From contig NZ_KZ614145.1 of NCBI RefSeq assembly GCF_002884495.1, positions 1,688,423 through 1,752,422 on the forward strand: a stretch of 64,000 bases of DNA, written 5' to 3'. Positions 35,040 to 44,636 of this stretch are shown here, in pieces. The notes below the pieces were generated by a model. The model worked only from the letters and a program-made list of their open reading frames with translations. It was not told the origin of the DNA and ran no database searches. The stretch is from Rummeliibacillus pycnus (GTDB lineage Bacteria > Bacillota > Bacilli > Bacillales_A > Planococcaceae). Both the position numbers and the translations under genes were made by a program. How positions within the stretch are numbered: the stretch's first letter is position 1; every line of letters starts with the position of its first letter.

Positions 35040-35873
35040 ATGACAACCACTTTTTTACGTAAAAAAAAATTAACTATACTGCCGGGATTTAAACTTTCAC
35101 TCGGTTTCACATTACTTTATTTAAGTATTTTAGTACTGCTACCTCTTTCAATGCTCTTTTGGAATACAATGCAGCTAAGTTGGCATGATTTTATGAAAAC
35201 TATTACAGATACTCGTGTTGTTGCATCGTATAAGCTAACATTCGGGACTTCGTTTGTTGCTGCGATTATTAATGTTGTTTTTGGAACCATGATTGCTTGG
35301 GTACTTATTCGCTATGATTTTGTTGGTAAAAGGCTTATGGATGGTCTTGTTGATCTTCCATTTGCTCTGCCTACTGCTGTTGCAGGGATAGCACTTACGA
35401 CGATTTATGCACCGAATGGATGGATTGGAAACCTTTTTCCTTTTAAAATAGCATTCACTCCTCTTGGAATTATTATTGCTCTAACATTTATCGGATTACC
35501 ATTTGTCGTGAGAACCGTACAACCAGTGTTGCAAAACTTTTCATCAGAATCCGAGGAAGCCTCTGCTAGTCTTGGAGCAAGCCGATGGCAGACATTTACA
35601 AAAGTTATTTTCCCAGAACTAATCCCGGCAATCTTAACTGGGTTTACACTTGCCTTTTCGCGTGCTCTTGGTGAATATGGATCTGTCGTTTTTATCGCTG
35701 GTAATATGCCGATGAAAACAGAAATAACACCACTGCTTATCATGACGAAGCTTGAGCAATATGATTATACAGGTGCAACCGCAATCGCTATTGTTTTACT
35801 CGTATCTTCATTCGTGATTTTACTAGTTATGAATATCATACAATGGCTCGTTAATCGTAAATTTAGTGCATAG
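35040..35873 (+). CDS. cysT: Sulfate ABC transporter permease CysT
   Basis: This 277-residue inner-membrane permease has six hydrophobic helices and the ABC importer EAA loop ([15 protein letters not shown]) near residue 178 that contacts CysA. The block [19 protein letters not shown] is characteristic of CysT/CysU. AAGGAGG lies six bases before the ATG at 35040; a TTG directly before it is in frame but less likely. It is 11 bases after sbp. Confidence 0.93.
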   Translation: MTTTFLRKKKLTILPGFKLSLGFTLLYLSILVLLPLSMLFWNTMQLSWHDFMKTITDTRVVASYKLTFGTSFVAAIINVVFGTMIAWVLIRYDFVGKRLMDGLVDLPFALPTAVAGIALTTIYAPNGWIGNLFPFKIAFTPLGIIIALTFIGLPFVVRTVQPVLQNFSSESEEASASLGASRWQTFTKVIFPELIPAILTGFTLAFSRALGEYGSVVFIAGNMPMKTEITPLLIMTKLEQYDYTGATAIAIVLLVSSFVILLVMNIIQWLVNRKFSA

Positions 35874-35884
35874 GAGGAAAAAGC

Positions 35885-36757
35885 ATGGAAAAGCAACTAA
35901 CAATCAACCATACTGGGGTCACCTCTAAGCAGAAGGCTGGAAATGCAACTTTAAAAGAGCCATGGATTATTCGGTTTACACTTACAACAATTTCTCTGCT
36001 ATTTCTTCTCACTTTTTTAGTGCTACCATTGGTAACCATTTTTATTACTGCCTTTAAAAAAGGAATAGATGTATACATTGCATCGATTACCGAACCGGAT
36101 GCTCTTTCTGCTATTAAGTTAACATTATTAATTGCTGTGATAGTTGTACCCATCAATACTATTTTTGGGATAGCCGCTGCATGGGCGATTACAAAATTTG
36201 ATTTTCGCGGAAAAAATATATTAACGACTTTAATTGATCTCCCATTCGCTGTATCCCCTGTGATCGCAGGCTTGGTATTTATTTTACTTTTTGGTGCAGA
36301 AGGACTATTGGGGGAATGGCTTTTAAATCATAATATTCAAATTGTATTTGCTTTACCAGGTATTATTCTAGCTTCACTCTTTGTAACTGTTCCATTTGTC
36401 GCAAGAGAGCTTATTCCACTAATGCAAACCCAAGGAACGCAAGAGGAAGAGGCTTCGATTAGTTTAGGAGCTGGTGCATTTACGACTTTTGTAAAGGTTA
36501 CACTTCCCAATATTAAATGGGGGCTATTATATGGTGTAATTTTATGTAATGCGCGTGTGATGGGCGAATTTGGTGCAGTTTCAGTCGTATCAGGACATGT
36601 TCGTGGTCTAACAAATACAATGCCCCTACATATCGAGGTTTTATACAATGAATATCAATTTTCGGCAGCTTTTGCTGTAGCATCTCTGATGTCCATTTTG
36701 GCATTGATTACAATCATCATAAAAAATATTGTTGAGTGGAAAACAAAGCAGCATTAG
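35885..36757 (+). CDS. cysW: Sulfate ABC transporter permease CysW
   Basis: This 290-residue permease partners CysT. It has six helices, the block [20 protein letters not shown] near residue 118, and the EAA loop [17 protein letters not shown] near residue 190. [21 protein letters not shown] is the CysW-specific C-terminal segment. TAGGAGG lies upstream of the ATG, and its stop codon is 11 bases before cysA. Confidence 0.93.
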   Translation: MEKQLTINHTGVTSKQKAGNATLKEPWIIRFTLTTISLLFLLTFLVLPLVTIFITAFKKGIDVYIASITEPDALSAIKLTLLIAVIVVPINTIFGIAAAWAITKFDFRGKNILTTLIDLPFAVSPVIAGLVFILLFGAEGLLGEWLLNHNIQIVFALPGIILASLFVTVPFVARELIPLMQTQGTQEEEASISLGAGAFTTFVKVTLPNIKWGLLYGVILCNARVMGEFGAVSVVSGHVRGLTNTMPLHIEVLYNEYQFSAAFAVASLMSILALITIIIKNIVEWKTKQH

Positions 36758-36768
36758 GAGGAATAGAA

Positions 36769-37842
36769 ATGAGTATTACGATTCAACATGTAAAAAAGCA
36801 ATTTGGTAGTTTTCAAGCTTTGGACGATATTTCCTTGGACATTGAAACTGGCGAACTCATTGCGCTGCTTGGTCCATCTGGATCTGGAAAAACATCATTA
36901 CTTCGCATAATTGCAGGTCTTGAAAATCTTGATGAGGGTGTTATTTTATTTGACGGAGAAAATATTACTGAGATAAATGCAAAGGAACGTAACATCGGAT
37001 TTGTTTTTCAACATTATGCACTCTTTAAGCACATGACAGTATTTGATAATGTAGCATATGGATTAAAGGTTCGTCCACGTAAGTCTCGTCCATCTAAAAA
37101 GGAAATTGCTAACAAGGTACATACACTTTTATCACTCGTGAAGCTTGAGCATTTTGCTAACCGCTATCCAAACCAATTATCCGGTGGTCAAAGACAACGT
37201 GTTGCTCTTGCACGAGCACTTGCTGTCGAACCAAAAGTACTTCTATTAGATGAACCATTTGGTGCACTTGATGCAAAGGTACGCAAAGATTTACGTCGCT
37301 GGTTACGAAAAATGCATAATGAATTTCACGTAACAAGCATTTTCGTAACGCATGATCAGGAGGAAGCTTTAGATGTTGCCGACCGAATTGTTGTCATGAA
37401 TAAAGGGAAAATTGAGCAAGTTGGTACGCCAGAAGATGTATATGATCATCCGAATAGTCCATTTGTTTATGACTTTCTTGGCAATGTCAACCTATTTAAA
37501 GGCCGTTTAAAAAATGGTCAACTTGTTCATGGTAGTTATACAGGTCCAGTCGATCAAGAACTTACTCAACATGATACCGAAGCAGTTGGTTACGTACGTC
37601 CACATGATATTCAAATTGAACGCACAGCCATTTTAGAGGATATGGTTCCAGCTAAAATTATTTTCATACATGCGATTGGTCCAATTGTACAAATTGAACT
37701 ACATCGTCAGGATGTCGATGAATATTTGGAAGCGGAGATCTCAAAGGAACAGTTTCGTTCTTTGAAATTACAACGTAGTGAGCAAGTTTATATTCGCCCA
37801 AAACAATTAAAGGTCTTTATTCCAGAAGATTTTTCAATTTAA
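36769..37842 (+). CDS. cysA: Sulfate ABC transporter ATP-binding protein CysA
   Basis: This 357-residue ATPase drives sulfate import. It has Walker [15 protein letters not shown] near residue 36, Q-loop [11 protein letters not shown], signature [15 protein letters not shown] near residue 133, Walker [15 protein letters not shown] and H-loop [12 protein letters not shown]. The C-terminal 110 residues form a TOBE-type regulatory domain ([12 protein letters not shown]). The start is the ATG at 36769 after TAGGAGG; an upstream in-frame ATG at 36736 lies inside cysW. A strong terminator follows. Confidence 0.95.
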   Translation: MSITIQHVKKQFGSFQALDDISLDIETGELIALLGPSGSGKTSLLRIIAGLENLDEGVILFDGENITEINAKERNIGFVFQHYALFKHMTVFDNVAYGLKVRPRKSRPSKKEIANKVHTLLSLVKLEHFANRYPNQLSGGQRQRVALARALAVEPKVLLLDEPFGALDAKVRKDLRRWLRKMHNEFHVTSIFVTHDQEEALDVADRIVVMNKGKIEQVGTPEDVYDHPNSPFVYDFLGNVNLFKGRLKNGQLVHGSYTGPVDQELTQHDTEAVGYVRPHDIQIERTAILEDMVPAKIIFIHAIGPIVQIELHRQDVDEYLEAEISKEQFRSLKLQRSEQVYIRPKQLKVFIPEDFSI

Positions 37843-37878
37843 TAAAATAGTAATGATTAAAAAAGTATTTTTAAATGA

Positions 37879-37921
37879 TAAAGAGACAACAAAGAACCAT
37901 TGTTTTTTGTTGTCTCTTTTA
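37879..37921. terminator. Terminator after cysA, possibly bidirectional
   Basis: The arms AAAGAGACAACAAA and TTTGTTGTCTCTTT are a perfect 14-base match and are followed by T residues. The hairpin also lies at the end of the opposite-strand ABC operon. Confidence 0.85.
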
Positions 37922-37955
37922 TAGTTTCTTTTTAGGATCCACTAATCACCTATTG

Positions 37956-38906
37956 TTAAGCAGTTACATCACGTTTTACAAATGAAACAAAGCTTGCTAG
38001 TAAGAAAAGTACAGTGTAAATTGCTAAAATTGTTAATGAAAACGGCATTGTCAAGCCATCTACAATGGAATAACCAGTCTCAAATTGAGTTAGGTCCGCG
38101 TTTGGAATCCATAAATATTTAACGAATTCATATTTACTCAAAAATACTACAATGCTAGAGCCAGTGAAATTGATAAATAAGGTAAGTCCAATTGCTAAAG
38201 AACTCGAACGGAAAATACTACCAATCATAAATGCAAAAACAATTGACATAATAATATCACCAAATGTTAACAAGTACATATACATTGAATGTGCTAGTAA
38301 TGAAGATTCAACTACTTTATTTCCTTCAACAATTAAGTTTGTACCTGAGGAGAAACCATATAAAACTGCACCTACAATAAAGTTTAAGGTCCAGGTAAGA
38401 ATTGCCATAAGAATTGCAAAAATAATGACTGTTAGTAGCTTAGAAGTTAATACTTTTGCTCGATTTACCGGACGAGTAAGTAGCATCTTAATTGTCCCAG
38501 TTGCAAATTCACTCGAAACAATACCTGCAGCTATAATTGTAGCAAATAGACTAACCAACGATAATAGCATTGAACTATCATCAACATAAGATTGCGCACT
38601 ACCTGTATCAATAGGTTTTATATTATTCTTTAAACGATATTCGGAAATTTGAATTGTATCTTCCGCATCTTGTATTTGTTTTTTGGATAATTCACCACTT
38701 TTTATCATCGATTGTTGTTGTTTAATCGATTGTTGTTCAACTGTTTTCCAATCGCCTTTACTCTCCATATCCTTGTTACTTATCCATTTATGGACTCCTG
38801 CCATCGTAAAAATTGATATGATTAATATAATGAGCATTACCCAGGTTCCTTTTTTATGCCACAATTTCATCCACTCATTTTGCAATAGTTTTAGCAATTT
38901 GGCCAC
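37956..38906 (-). CDS. ABC-2 type transporter permease
   Basis: This 316-residue membrane protein has an N-terminal helix (residues 20-38), a charged extracytoplasmic loop of about 70 residues, and five further helices. The block SSEFATGTIKMLLTRPVNR near residue 128 is typical of ABC-2 permeases. It overlaps the upstream ATPase gene by 32 bases, so the two are translated together, and they probably form one exporter, perhaps for a peptide antibiotic or another hydrophobic substrate. It is the last gene of a five-gene operon. Confidence 0.88.
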   Translation of the reverse strand: MAKLLKLLQNEWMKLWHKKGTWVMLIILIISIFTMAGVHKWISNKDMESKGDWKTVEQQSIKQQQSMIKSGELSKKQIQDAEDTIQISEYRLKNNIKPIDTGSAQSYVDDSSMLLSLVSLFATIIAAGIVSSEFATGTIKMLLTRPVNRAKVLTSKLLTVIIFAILMAILTWTLNFIVGAVLYGFSSGTNLIVEGNKVVESSLLAHSMYMYLLTFGDIIMSIVFAFMIGSIFRSSSLAIGLTLFINFTGSSIVVFLSKYEFVKYLWIPNADLTQFETGYSIVDGLTMPFSLTILAIYTVLFLLASFVSFVKRDVTA

Positions 38907-39789
38907 CTCCTGTCATTTCTAAGAATTGATCTTCAAGTGACTGATGGTGCTGTTGTACACAATAAATATCAATTCCTTCGATTGCTAATCTTGCAATCAG
39001 TTTAGGTACTTCTTTTCTATCGATTACAACCAAATATCCTTTTGAATGTTTTTCATATTTATAATTTTGTTCTTTTAGTATTTCTTCGCAAGGCTGTTCA
39101 ACTTCAATATAATATGTAGATTGTTGTTCAGCAGTCATTTCGCGAATATCAATCAGCTCTCCACTTTTGATAACTGCAATACGATCACAAACTAATTCGA
39201 TTTCAGCAAGTAAATGACTTGAGACAAAGATTGACACGTTTTCTTGTTTAGCAATTGTTCGAAGATGTTCCCTAAATTCTCGAATTCCTGCAGGATCTAA
39301 CCCATTTGTTGGTTCATCTAAAATTAAAAATTTGGGATGATGTAATAATGCTTGGGCTAAACCTAGTCTTTGACGCATACCTAGAGAATAAGTCGACACT
39401 TTTTCATTTATACGATTTTCAAGCCCAACTAATTGTACAACTTCATTAATTCTTTCTTTTGTAACACTGTTGTGCATTCTAGCAAAATGAAGTAAGTTTT
39501 TATATCCTGACATAAATTTATACATTTCAGGATTTTCTACAATAACACCTACATTGCTGATTGCTTTTTCAAAGTTTTGTGAAAGTGAAATTCCATCAAT
39601 TATAACTTCACCATCTGTAGGTTTCATTAGTCCTGTCATCATTCGTATCGTAGTTGTTTTACCTGCACCATTTGGACCTAGAAACCCTGTAATTTGCCCA
39701 GGATAAAGTTCAATATTCAAATCCTTAATAATTTGTTTACCCTTAATAGTTTTAGATAAATGCTTCAATTCAACGATTGGTTTCATCAA
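38875..39789 (-). CDS. ABC transporter ATP-binding protein (BcrA-like)
   Basis: This 304-residue ATPase has Walker A GPNGAGKTTTIRMM near residue 38, signature YSLGMRQRLGLAQALL near residue 135, and Walker B FLILDEPTNGLDP. The C-terminal 90 residues resemble the extension of bacitracin/lantibiotic exporters. It is paired with the ABC-2 permease that follows and lies one base after the upstream ATPase gene. A role in envelope-stress or antibiotic export is inferred from the operon layout only. Confidence 0.9.
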   Translation of the reverse strand: MMKPIVELKHLSKTIKGKQIIKDLNIELYPGQITGFLGPNGAGKTTTIRMMTGLMKPTDGEVIIDGISLSQNFEKAISNVGVIVENPEMYKFMSGYKNLLHFARMHNSVTKERINEVVQLVGLENRINEKVSTYSLGMRQRLGLAQALLHHPKFLILDEPTNGLDPAGIREFREHLRTIAKQENVSIFVSSHLLAEIELVCDRIAVIKSGELIDIREMTAEQQSTYYIEVEQPCEEILKEQNYKYEKHSKGYLVVIDRKEVPKLIARLAIEGIDIYCVQQHHQSLEDQFLEMTGGGQIAKTIAK

Positions 39790-39790
39790 A

Positions 39791-40486
39791 TCATCCTTTA
39801 CTATATTGTTTTTTCATCCACTGTACTGCATCTTCTTGCCACTCTTCTCTAACATCCTCCAATGTTTCGAATGAGTCAACTTTTCCATCCTTTAACAGCA
39901 ATATTGCATCTAATATCGGCTCAACTTCATGTAACTCATGTGTTGATAAAAAGACGGTTTGACTTTTCTCATCTAAAAATTTTATAAGACCTTTTAATAT
40001 AGATTCTCTAACCATAGGATCTAGTCCTGAAAATGGTTCATCCATAAGATAATAGGAAACATTCCTACCTAATGTTGCAGCTATTTTGATACGTCCTCTT
40101 TGACCTTTTGATAATTTTTTCAATTTCTGATTAATACCTACTTGTAAAAACTCAGCAACTTCTTTAGCCTTTTCTATTGAAAAATCTTCAAACTGTGATG
40201 CATAAAAAGAAAATAACTCATTTCCCGTAAAATAAGGATAAAATTCATCAACATCAGGTAGATACGCTATATTTTTAGCACTTCGATGTGTAATTTTAGA
40301 ACCATCAATTTGGATAATCCCTTTTGACGGGATCTTAACACCTGCTAATAATCTAATTAGCGTCGATTTTCCACTCCCATTTTCACCGATTAAACCGATA
40401 ATTTTACCAAGAGGCAGTTGAAAAGTAACATCTTCTAAAATCTTCTTTTTACCATAGCAATAAGCTAAATGTTGAGCACAAATCAA
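39791..40486 (-). CDS. ABC transporter ATP-binding protein (YtrB-like)
   Basis: This 231-residue ATPase has Walker A GENGSGKSTLIRLLAG near residue 36, signature LSKGQRGRIKIAATLG near residue 128, and Walker B YLMDEPFSGLDP. The sequence YLPDVDEFYPYFTGNELFSFY in the helical domain resembles B. subtilis YtrB, part of the acetoin/cell-wall-antibiotic-responsive Ytr system. Its probable partner is the membrane protein at 40848-41627. It overlaps the gntR-type gene by four bases. Confidence 0.9.
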   Translation of the reverse strand: MICAQHLAYCYGKKKILEDVTFQLPLGKIIGLIGENGSGKSTLIRLLAGVKIPSKGIIQIDGSKITHRSAKNIAYLPDVDEFYPYFTGNELFSFYASQFEDFSIEKAKEVAEFLQVGINQKLKKLSKGQRGRIKIAATLGRNVSYYLMDEPFSGLDPMVRESILKGLIKFLDEKSQTVFLSTHELHEVEPILDAILLLKDGKVDSFETLEDVREEWQEDAVQWMKKQYSKG

Positions 40487-40851
40487 TTTCCTTCACCTCC
40501 TTGCTTTTGAAGTTGCTCTATGATTTCTTGTTTAGTAAAACCATATTCTTCAATACTATAGAAGAATTGCTCAACAATTTTTTCTTTCATCTGTTCTCGT
40601 AATGTTAATATAACTGCCTCATCATTTGTTATATACGTACCTTGTCCTCTTTTAGTTTCAGTTAATTTCATCTGTTCCAACTCCTTATATACTCGTTGAA
40701 CTGTATTCACATTTACTCCCACTTCAACTGCATATTCACGTACAGATGGCATTTTTTCACCTAATTGACGATTTCCTCTTATAATATCTCCACAAATCTT
40801 TTCAACAAGCTGTGTGTATATAGGCTTATCTCTCAAAAAATCAATTGTCAT
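40483..40851 (-). CDS. GntR-family repressor, YtrA subfamily
   Basis: This 122-residue protein has a GntR winged helix-turn-helix (IYTQLVEKICGDIIRG, GEKMPSVREYAVEVGVNVN) and a short C-terminal helical tail of 50 residues, the mark of the YtrA subfamily. These repressors usually control their own ABC operon. A 36-base palindrome upstream of the first gene (41645-41680) is the likely target. The gene overlaps both neighbours by four bases (ATGA), which indicates tight translational coupling. Confidence 0.92.
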   Translation of the reverse strand: MTIDFLRDKPIYTQLVEKICGDIIRGNRQLGEKMPSVREYAVEVGVNVNTVQRVYKELEQMKLTETKRGQGTYITNDEAVILTLREQMKEKIVEQFFYSIEEYGFTKQEIIEQLQKQGGEGN

Positions 40852-41627
40852 TGCTTAACCACCTTTTCACACCATTTAATGCCAAAGATTATGATGATTA
40901 AAGTGAATAACCAGCTAACTATATCTTCACGTAAATAGAAATCATCCATAACAAAGACTGTGTTAAAAATTTCAGCTATTGGTTGAATTGAATGATTGAT
41001 CCATTCACTTGTCTTTGGACCTTGCAAGAAAAGTTTTTCATACATAGTAGAACTTGATAGTTTTACAAAACCATATGAAATGATTGTTAGTAAAATAAAC
41101 ACCACAATTATTGCGAATTTCCCAAGCCATCTTTTTAACTTTATAAAACAAGTATATAGCAGTAATGTAAGAGGTAACGCACCTACTAAAAAGACAAATG
41201 ATAAGTAAATGACGGCATTCATGAATTTAATATCTTGTAGTAATGTCAATTCACTTTTATTTGATACTGTTATTACCATAACTAATGTCATTAATAACAC
41301 TAATACCAAATTCGAAAATAAACTAAACAAAAATTTAGCACCTATTAATTGATAGAAAGGTGCAGAGCTATATAACCAGACATCTACATGTCTTAATTCT
41401 TGATTTAAATTTTTTATAAATTGAATACAGACAAATAGAAATGAAAAAAAAGTTAGAATGGATGCCATCACAAAAATTACATTTCCTTGATTGAAAGTTG
41501 AATCCACAAATTTATAGATTAAATAAGGGATAAATACTGTTAAGACAATACTTAATATACACGTGGTAATAAGCCATTTATATTGTATCTGCCATTCTTT
41601 TTTTAATAACCCCAAAAATCTTTTCAT
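40848..41627 (-). CDS. Six-helix membrane protein of the Ytr-like ABC operon
   Basis: This 259-residue integral membrane protein has about six hydrophobic segments, starting after a short basic N-terminus (MKRFLGLLKKEWQIQYKW). It is probably the permease served by the YtrB-like ATPase. AAGGAGG lies five bases before the ATG. It is the first gene after the palindromic operator, before the regulator. The order permease-regulator-ATPase differs from the B. subtilis ytr operon, where the regulator comes first (from memory). Confidence 0.78.
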   Translation of the reverse strand: MKRFLGLLKKEWQIQYKWLITTCILSIVLTVFIPYLIYKFVDSTFNQGNVIFVMASILTFFSFLFVCIQFIKNLNQELRHVDVWLYSSAPFYQLIGAKFLFSLFSNLVLVLLMTLVMVITVSNKSELTLLQDIKFMNAVIYLSFVFLVGALPLTLLLYTCFIKLKRWLGKFAIIVVFILLTIISYGFVKLSSSTMYEKLFLQGPKTSEWINHSIQPIAEIFNTVFVMDDFYLREDIVSWLFTLIIIIFGIKWCEKVVKQ

Positions 41628-41644
41628 ACTTCCTCCTTAGCTAT

Positions 41645-41680
41645 TGTCATGGTGTACTAGTAATATAGTACACTATGACA
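41645..41680 (-). promoter_or_regulatory. Palindromic operator over the promoter of the GntR/ABC operon
   Basis: The halves TGTCATAGTGTACTA and TAGTACACCATGACA are almost perfect complements around a six-base centre. The element overlaps a candidate -10 (TACTAT), 17 bases from TTGTAA, and ends 17 bases before the first start codon. This fits repression by the YtrA-type protein encoded in the operon. Confidence 0.8.
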
Positions 41681-41914
41681 TTTTAAATTACAACTATTAT
41701 TTTCCATCAGATGAAATTGTATATAACTAAACAAATTCATAATTCGTTCCTGTACCTAAACACACAGTTATTTGATAGAACTTTGTTTCTTATGAAAAAT
41801 ACTCAGATTTTCCACCTAGAAAAGCATTTAATTTAAGTAAATACTTGATAATATTAACTCTTCACCATTTCATCATCTCTTTTTCACACTTCATTCACAT
41901 TTCTAACCTAGAGG

Positions 41915-41930
41915 TGTGATTTTTATCACA
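41915..41930 (+). promoter_or_regulatory. Fnr-type site upstream of the ba3 oxidase operon
   Basis: TGTGA-N6-TCACA is a perfect match to the Crp/Fnr palindrome used by Bacillus Fnr. A candidate -10, TATATC at 41950-41955, would place the site centre about 40 bases before the start of transcription, the position for activation. The rest of the 378-base gap between the ABC operon and this operon shows no gene. Confidence 0.65.
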
Positions 41931-42005
41931 TCATGAGGGATGTATTTTTTATATCATGAACTCGAGAAATAAAAGTAGTACTGAAACTACAAAGGAGGAG
42001 TCAAT

Positions 42006-42128
42006 ATGGCTAATAAAAACGAGCCCGAAGAAAACCTAAAAGGTACCTTCTATTTAGTATTAACTGTAGGTGGAATTATCGTGGCTGTTTGGGCCGCATG
42101 CTTTAGTCTATTTCTTGATCGCTTTTAA
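42006..42128 (+). CDS. Cytochrome c oxidase subunit IIa (ba3 type)
   Basis: A 40-residue protein with an acidic N-terminus (MANKNEPEENLKGTFYLV) and a single transmembrane helix ends in FLDRF. Its size, single helix and place directly before subunit II match CoxIIa of ba3-type oxidases, which completes the missing second helix of subunit II. AAAGGAGGAG lies five bases before the ATG. Confidence 0.85.
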   Translation: MANKNEPEENLKGTFYLVLTVGGIIVAVWAACFSLFLDRF

Positions 42129-42151
42129 TAAGAGGGAAAGAAGGGAAAACG

Positions 42152-42634
42152 ATGCATCTTCATAAATATGAAAAATATTGGCTTACTTTTGGTGTTGGCT
42201 CCCTAATCGTATTTTTATTGATTACTGGTATTATGGCATTTCATAACGGGAGTCACCCACCAAGTGCAAAGAACACAATCAACCATGAAAAAGTTGATGA
42301 AATCGCACCATTTAACAATCCTGGGGTACATAAAGTATCAGGTAAAGATTGGGATTATGAAGTAGTTATTGTTGCTTCTGCTTTCTACTACAATCCACCC
42401 GAATTAAAAGTACCCGTCGGCTCTAAAGTAAAATTTATCGCTACTTCAAAAGATGTTGTACATGGTTTTGAAATATCAGGAACAAACATCAACATGATGT
42501 TAGAACCAGGGTACATTTCAGAGTACACAACAACGGTGGATAAAGCTGGTGATTACTTAATCGTATGTAACGAATATTGCGGTGTAGGTCACGCCCAAAT
42601 GCACTCTATGCTAAAGGTGGTGGATAAAAAATGA
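42152..42634 (+). CDS. ba3-type cytochrome c oxidase subunit II
   Basis: This 160-residue subunit has one N-terminal membrane anchor (residues 13-30) and a periplasmic-side cupredoxin domain carrying the CuA site: His in VVHGFEISG and the cluster CNEYCGVGHAQMH near residue 138. CuA takes electrons from cytochrome c. The single anchor is typical of the ba3 class, with the second helix supplied by subunit IIa. Its end overlaps subunit I by four bases. Confidence 0.93.
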   Translation: MHLHKYEKYWLTFGVGSLIVFLLITGIMAFHNGSHPPSAKNTINHEKVDEIAPFNNPGVHKVSGKDWDYEVVIVASAFYYNPPELKVPVGSKVKFIATSKDVVHGFEISGTNINMMLEPGYISEYTTTVDKAGDYLIVCNEYCGVGHAQMHSMLKVVDKK

Positions 42635-44352
42635 GTCAAACTGTTATTGATCAAAAGAAAGTAAATGAAAAAGAAACAACAATTTCAAGAAAAGTAGCTT
42701 CTAAAACTGCTGAAATATTAAAGGTAGATTCTAAGGATGCTAGTCTTTCAATGGCTCATATTTATGTTGCATTTATTGCCTTATTTTTAGGTGGTACTGC
42801 AGGTCTTTTACAAGTTTTAGTTCGTTCAGGTCATTTTGAATTACCATGGGGAATTGGTTATTATCAAGTATTAACAGTACACGGCGTATTACTTGGCCTA
42901 ATTTTAACAACATTCTTTATCTATGGATTCCAAATTGCAGGAGTTAGTCGGACATCTGGTACATTATCTCCTAAACAACGATTAATATGCTGGATTGGTT
43001 TCTGGACGATGACAATTGGTACTGCAATGTCAGCAACAATGGTACTTCTAAATCAAGCATCCGTACTTTATACATTTTATGCTCCTCTGCAAGCACACTG
43101 GATTTTTTATTTAGGGTTAACACTTGTTGTAGTTGGTTCTTGGATTGGTGGTCTTGGTCAAGCGCTTCGCTGGATGCAATGGCGAAAAGAAAATCCTAAT
43201 CAAAACTCGCCATTACTTTCTTTCATGGTAGTTTGTAATAACTTAATGTGGTTTGTTGCAACAATTGGCGTTGCTTCAGAAGTATTATTCCAATTATTAC
43301 CTTGGTCACTTGGCCTTGTCGAACGTGTTGACATCTTATTATCTCGTACCTTATTCTGGTCATTTGGTCACGCACTCGTTTACTTCTGGTTATTACCTGC
43401 ATACATGGTTTGGTATGTTGTTGTTCCAAAAGTAATTGGTGGTAAAATTTTCTCTGATGCACTAGCACGGTTATCATTTATTTTGTTCGTTATATTCTCT
43501 GTTCCTGTTGGTCTTCACCATCAACTAACAGAACCAGGTGTTGATGGATCTTGGAAATTCTTACAAGTTATTTTAACCATGATGGTTGTTATTCCCTCAC
43601 TACTAACTGCTTTCTCACTTTTTGCAACATTTGAAATTCGTGGGAGAGAACTTGGTGGTAAAGGAATCTTCAACTGGTTAAAAAAATTACCTTGGGGAGA
43701 TGTTCGTTTCTTCGCTCCATTTATGGGAATGTTAATCTTTATCCCTGGTGGTGCTGGTGGTATTGTTAATGCTTCACACCAAATGAACCAGTTAGTTCAT
43801 AATACAATTTGGGTAACAGGTCATTTCCATTTAACAGTTGCTACTGCCGTTGTATTAACATTCTTTGGTGCAACTTATTGGTTAGTTCCACATCTTACAG
43901 GTCGTACATTAACAAAAGAATTAAATCGCTTAGGGATTATTCAAACAATTATTTGGGCTGTTGGTATGGCAATCATGTCCAGCTCAATGCATATTGAAGG
44001 TTTGCTAGGTGCGCCTCGTCGTTCAGCATTCTCTGATTATGGTGGTGCTGAAATTGCAAAAACTTGGGCTTCATATCAAATTGCTCAAGCAGTCGGTGGT
44101 ACACTATTATTTATCGGAATTATCATATTCCTTTACATCTTCGTGAAGCTTCGCTGGTCTGCACCAAAAGGTGAAGAAGAATTCCCAATCGGAACAGTAG
44201 CACCTCATGCTGAAAAAACACCAGCCATCTTTGAAAACTTTAAAGTTTGGATTGTTATTTTAGTAGCATTAATTTTAATTGCCTACACATATCCAATCTT
44301 TGATATTATTCAGAATGCTCCATTAGGTTCTAAAGGTTATAAACTTTGGTAA
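42631..44352 (+). CDS. ba3-type cytochrome c oxidase subunit I
   Basis: This 573-residue catalytic subunit reduces oxygen and pumps protons, with about 13 hydrophobic helices. Heme and copper ligands are visible in VHGVLLGLILTTFF, FGHALVYFWLLPAY (the His-Tyr pair of CuB), GLHHQLTEPGV and TGHFHLTVATA. The B-family type binds oxygen tightly, which suits low-oxygen growth and fits the Fnr-type site upstream. A terminator follows at 44386. Confidence 0.94.
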   Translation: MSQTVIDQKKVNEKETTISRKVASKTAEILKVDSKDASLSMAHIYVAFIALFLGGTAGLLQVLVRSGHFELPWGIGYYQVLTVHGVLLGLILTTFFIYGFQIAGVSRTSGTLSPKQRLICWIGFWTMTIGTAMSATMVLLNQASVLYTFYAPLQAHWIFYLGLTLVVVGSWIGGLGQALRWMQWRKENPNQNSPLLSFMVVCNNLMWFVATIGVASEVLFQLLPWSLGLVERVDILLSRTLFWSFGHALVYFWLLPAYMVWYVVVPKVIGGKIFSDALARLSFILFVIFSVPVGLHHQLTEPGVDGSWKFLQVILTMMVVIPSLLTAFSLFATFEIRGRELGGKGIFNWLKKLPWGDVRFFAPFMGMLIFIPGGAGGIVNASHQMNQLVHNTIWVTGHFHLTVATAVVLTFFGATYWLVPHLTGRTLTKELNRLGIIQTIIWAVGMAIMSSSMHIEGLLGAPRRSAFSDYGGAEIAKTWASYQIAQAVGGTLLFIGIIIFLYIFVKLRWSAPKGEEEFPIGTVAPHAEKTPAIFENFKVWIVILVALILIAYTYPIFDIIQNAPLGSKGYKLW

Positions 44353-44385
44353 TATCAACATAAAAGAGTCGTTATCCTAAAAGAA

Positions 44386-44419
44386 AAAAGTACAATTCAA
44401 AACTGAATTGTACTTTTTT
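44386..44419 (+). terminator. Terminator of the ba3 oxidase operon
   Basis: The perfect arms AAAAGTACAATTCA and TGAATTGTACTTTT with a four-base loop end in T residues. The next 217 bases to the opposite-strand helicase gene show no clear feature. Confidence 0.85.
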
Positions 44420-44636
44420 GATATTTGCAATTGGTTTTCGTTTCAGGTGCACTCTTCCAGTGAGCAGTTTTAAGCTTCTCCCACTAAAAGGATCACCTTC
44501 CCCTTTGCAACCATCCATAATTGTTTATTCTCTTGATTTGTAAAATTAAAATTTCATTCTACGATTTCTCTATTTTTTCTTGTAATAAGAGCTTTTAAAC
44601 AGCCTCTTCTTTTTTGTCTTATTGCAAGTGTAATGT

